DNA from: an uncultured Oscillibacter sp.
Lineage (GTDB): Bacteria > Bacillota > Clostridia > Oscillospirales > Oscillospiraceae
Length of the DNA stretch: 24,693 nt
Reading direction: 5' to 3'
Assembly: GCF_910584465.1 (NCBI RefSeq)
Contig: NZ_CAJUBK010000037.1
Location: forward strand, 1-24,693
Numbering within the stretch: position 1 is the first letter of the stretch; every line of letters starts with the position of its first letter. This document shows positions 23,342 through 24,693 of the stretch, one piece after another. A program made the position numbers and the translations under genes. The notes under the pieces were generated by a model. The model was not told the DNA's origin, did not search any database, and saw only the letters and a list, made by a program, of their open reading frames with translations.

Positions 23342-23548
23342 TCACAGTCCGGGGCCTTTGCCGCCCTCGAAGGGCTTATTGTAGACCATCAGCGCCGCCA
23401 GCAGCAAGATCACGCCCACGATCATCAGCCCCAGGCCGGACAGCTCCCCTGTCCGCCTCCAGCCGCAGATGACCAGGGCCAGTCCCGCGAAGAAAAATGC
23501 GGCGATGAACAGCGCCCGAAGGCCGGTATGCTCTTTCCAAAAACGCAT
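23342..23548 (-). CDS. Small two-helix membrane protein of the GH112 operon, function unknown
   Basis: The 68-residue product has two hydrophobic segments, about residues 10-29 (LRALFIAAFFFAGLALVICG) and 38-56 (GLGLMIVGVILLLAALMVY), with basic residues at the N terminus and between them. GAGGTG lies five bases before the ATG and spans the permease stop, so the two are coupled; the phosphorylase starts 10 bases after this stop. I recall small uncharacterised membrane proteins (DUF6903-like) beside GH112 transport clusters in clostridia, but cannot confirm this one belongs to them. It may help the ABC permeases. No function is known. Confidence 0.8.
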   Translation of the reverse strand: MRFWKEHTGLRALFIAAFFFAGLALVICGWRRTGELSGLGLMIVGVILLLAALMVYNKPFEGGKGPGL

Positions 23549-23557
23549 CGTTGCACC

Positions 23558-24448
23558 TCACCCTTTCAGTCCGCCTACCGTCATGCCCTGGGTCAGCTTC
23601 TTCTGCACGCACATATAGAGGATCAGCGTGGGCAGCATCACCAGCACCAGGCCCGCGTACAAGATGCCGTACTGGGCCGAGGACTGCTGGGCCTGCATCA
23701 GGTTCAAAAGGCCCACCGGCAGGGTCTTCTGGCCGGTAGCGCTGCTCATCAGCGTCATGGAGATGATGTACTCGTTCCAGAAGGAGAGGAAGTTGAAGAG
23801 GATGATGGTGATGATGGAGGGCTGGGCCATGGGGAAGATGATGCGGATCATGGCCTGTCCATAGCCCGCGCCGTCGATGTAGGCGGCCTCCTCGAAGTCA
23901 TGGGGCAGGGTGGCGAAGTAGCCGGAGAGGAGGTAGATGGTGAACGGCAGGGCCGTGGAGGCATAGACCACCGCCAGCACCACCAGGTTGTTCAGCAAAA
24001 ACCCGTTCCCCAGCAGGCCCTTCAGCCACGCGTCCCCGTCCCGGAGCATCAGGAAGATGGGCACCACGATGTAGTTCACGTTGATGAACAGCCCCGCCAT
24101 GAAGCAGGTGTTCAGGAAGCGGCTCCCCCGGAAGCGGAACCGGGCCAGGCAGTAGGCCGCGGGCAGGGCGATCACCAGCAGCAGCACCAGGGACAGCGCC
24201 GTCACCAGCACGGAGTTGAGCATATAGCTGCCCATGCTGGCGGAGTTCCAGGCGTCCACGAAGTTCTGCCAGTAGAACCCGGCGGGCAGGGCCCAGGGGT
24301 TGCCGTAGAACTCGCTGTTCTGCTTGATGGAGGCCAGGAACACCCAGGCCACCGGCACGAGGATGACCACCGCCAGGGAGATCAGCACCACATAGATGAA
24401 GATCTTATACAGCGTCTCGCCGGAGAGGCCCTTCTTATCTCTCGTCAT
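23558..24448 (-). CDS. Carbohydrate ABC transporter permease, MalG type (CUT1)
   Basis: The 296-residue protein is a MalG-like inner membrane permease. It has about six transmembrane segments, a first helix at about residues 14-38 (IFIYVVLISLAVVILVPVAW) and the conserved EAA loop EEAAYIDGAGYGQAMIRIIFP near residue 195, which contacts the ATPase. GGAGG lies seven bases before the ATG. The partner permease ends 12 bases upstream and the small membrane protein starts nine bases after its stop, so all are one operon with the phosphorylase. The likely cargo is galacto-N-biose or lacto-N-biose, by context only. No ATPase gene lies in the window, as is common for CUT1 systems that share a general MsmK-type ATPase. 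Confidence 0.94.
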   Translation of the reverse strand: MTRDKKGLSGETLYKIFIYVVLISLAVVILVPVAWVFLASIKQNSEFYGNPWALPAGFYWQNFVDAWNSASMGSYMLNSVLVTALSLVLLLVIALPAAYCLARFRFRGSRFLNTCFMAGLFINVNYIVVPIFLMLRDGDAWLKGLLGNGFLLNNLVVLAVVYASTALPFTIYLLSGYFATLPHDFEEAAYIDGAGYGQAMIRIIFPMAQPSIITIILFNFLSFWNEYIISMTLMSSATGQKTLPVGLLNLMQAQQSSAQYGILYAGLVLVMLPTLILYMCVQKKLTQGMTVGGLKG

Positions 24449-24460
24449 GTCGCCGCCTCC

Positions 24461-24693
24461 TCACATTTCCAGCACTTCCCGCTTCGTCACCCAGTTCACC
24501 AGGGCGGAGAGCAGGAAGGAGAACAGGAAGATCACCACGCCCGCCGCCATGGAGTAGCCGTAGAGCCCGGCGTCCTTCTGGGCGTACATGAAGCTCAGGC
24601 CCACGTCGGCCATGCCCTTGGCCACCATGGCCTTGACGAAGAGGAAGGCCATGTTGATGGTGGAGATGATGAAGAAGGTCAGCGTGGTGCGGA
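24461..24693 (-). CDS. Carbohydrate ABC transporter permease, MalF/UgpA type, C-terminal part (partial)
   Basis: The frame is open to the window edge, giving the last 77 residues (RTTLTFFIISTINMAFLFVK onward, ending WVTKREVLEM). It has a last hydrophobic helix YSMAAGVVIFLFSFLLSALV, as in the second half of MalF-type permeases of the CUT1 family. The ATG at 24652 is internal, not the start. It precedes the MalG-type gene by 12 bases on the same strand. A substrate-binding lipoprotein gene is expected further upstream, beyond the window. Confidence 0.85.
   Translation of the reverse strand, partial: RTTLTFFIISTINMAFLFVKAMVAKGMADVGLSFMYAQKDAGLYGYSMAAGVVIFLFSFLLSALVNWVTKREVLEM

Noticed and set aside
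21046..23472. An 808-codon rightward frame opposite the GH112 gene.
   Set aside because: It begins within the convergent terminator region, lacks motifs, and the opposite strand matches GH112 over its whole length.
1..24693. Possible tRNA genes, rRNA, CRISPR arrays, insertion sequences or prophage genes.
   Set aside because: I saw no cloverleaf-like tRNA sequence, no regularly spaced repeat array, no transposase or integrase motif and no terminal inverted repeats with target duplications.

Overview
This window reads as a chromosomal segment of a GC-rich (by eye about 60-65%) anaerobic gut Firmicute. An Oscillospiraceae- or Lachnospiraceae-type butyrate producer is the best guess. The grounds are strong AGGAGG-type ribosome binding sites, an oxygen-sensitive pyruvate:ferredoxin oxidoreductase, a 4-hydroxybutyryl-CoA dehydratase beside acyl-CoA dehydrogenase/Etf genes, a glutamate dehydrogenase very like the Clostridium symbiosum enzyme, and a GH112 phosphorylase system for host-glycan disaccharides. 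No rRNA, tRNA, CRISPR array, transposase or phage gene was seen.

Region 1 (1-7059). A leftward cluster runs from a divergent promoter near 6000: 4-hydroxybutyryl-CoA dehydratase (abfD), class I aminotransferase, glutamate dehydrogenase, a FabZ-like dehydratase, an acyl-CoA dehydrogenase and the first codons of etfB at the window edge. Together these look like amino-acid or 4-hydroxybutyrate fermentation toward crotonyl-CoA and butyryl-CoA. A LysR-type regulator is transcribed divergently and probably controls the cluster.

Region 2 (7060-14430). A second leftward operon starts at a good sigma-70-type promoter (14402-14430). It encodes an HpcH/HpaI-type aldolase, a 28-residue membrane peptide that had no prior call, a PutP-like sodium:solute symporter, a short-chain dehydrogenase and pyruvate:ferredoxin oxidoreductase. 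The gene order suggests a self-contained route: import, oxidation, aldol cleavage to pyruvate, then oxidation to acetyl-CoA. The substrate is unknown. The four larger gaps after the aldolase, symporter and dehydrogenase genes carry GC-rich palindromes or hairpins. This operon is the best candidate for something undescribed.

Region 3 (14430-21060). Rightward genes encode a sugar-binding lipoprotein, a YesM/LytS-type sensor kinase and a YesN/AraC-type response regulator with overlapping reading frames. After a strong terminator comes an SGLT-like sodium/sugar symporter with a -10 box but no visible -35 box. No ABC permease or ATPase accompanies the binding protein, so it is probably a sensing subunit for the kinase.

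Region 4 (21060-24693). A leftward operon converges on region 3 at a large hairpin terminator. It encodes two CUT1-type sugar ABC permeases (the first cut by the window edge), a small two-helix membrane protein, and a GH112 beta-1,3-galactosyl-N-acetylhexosamine phosphorylase. This points to uptake and phosphorolysis of lacto-N-biose or galacto-N-biose from mucin or milk glycans.
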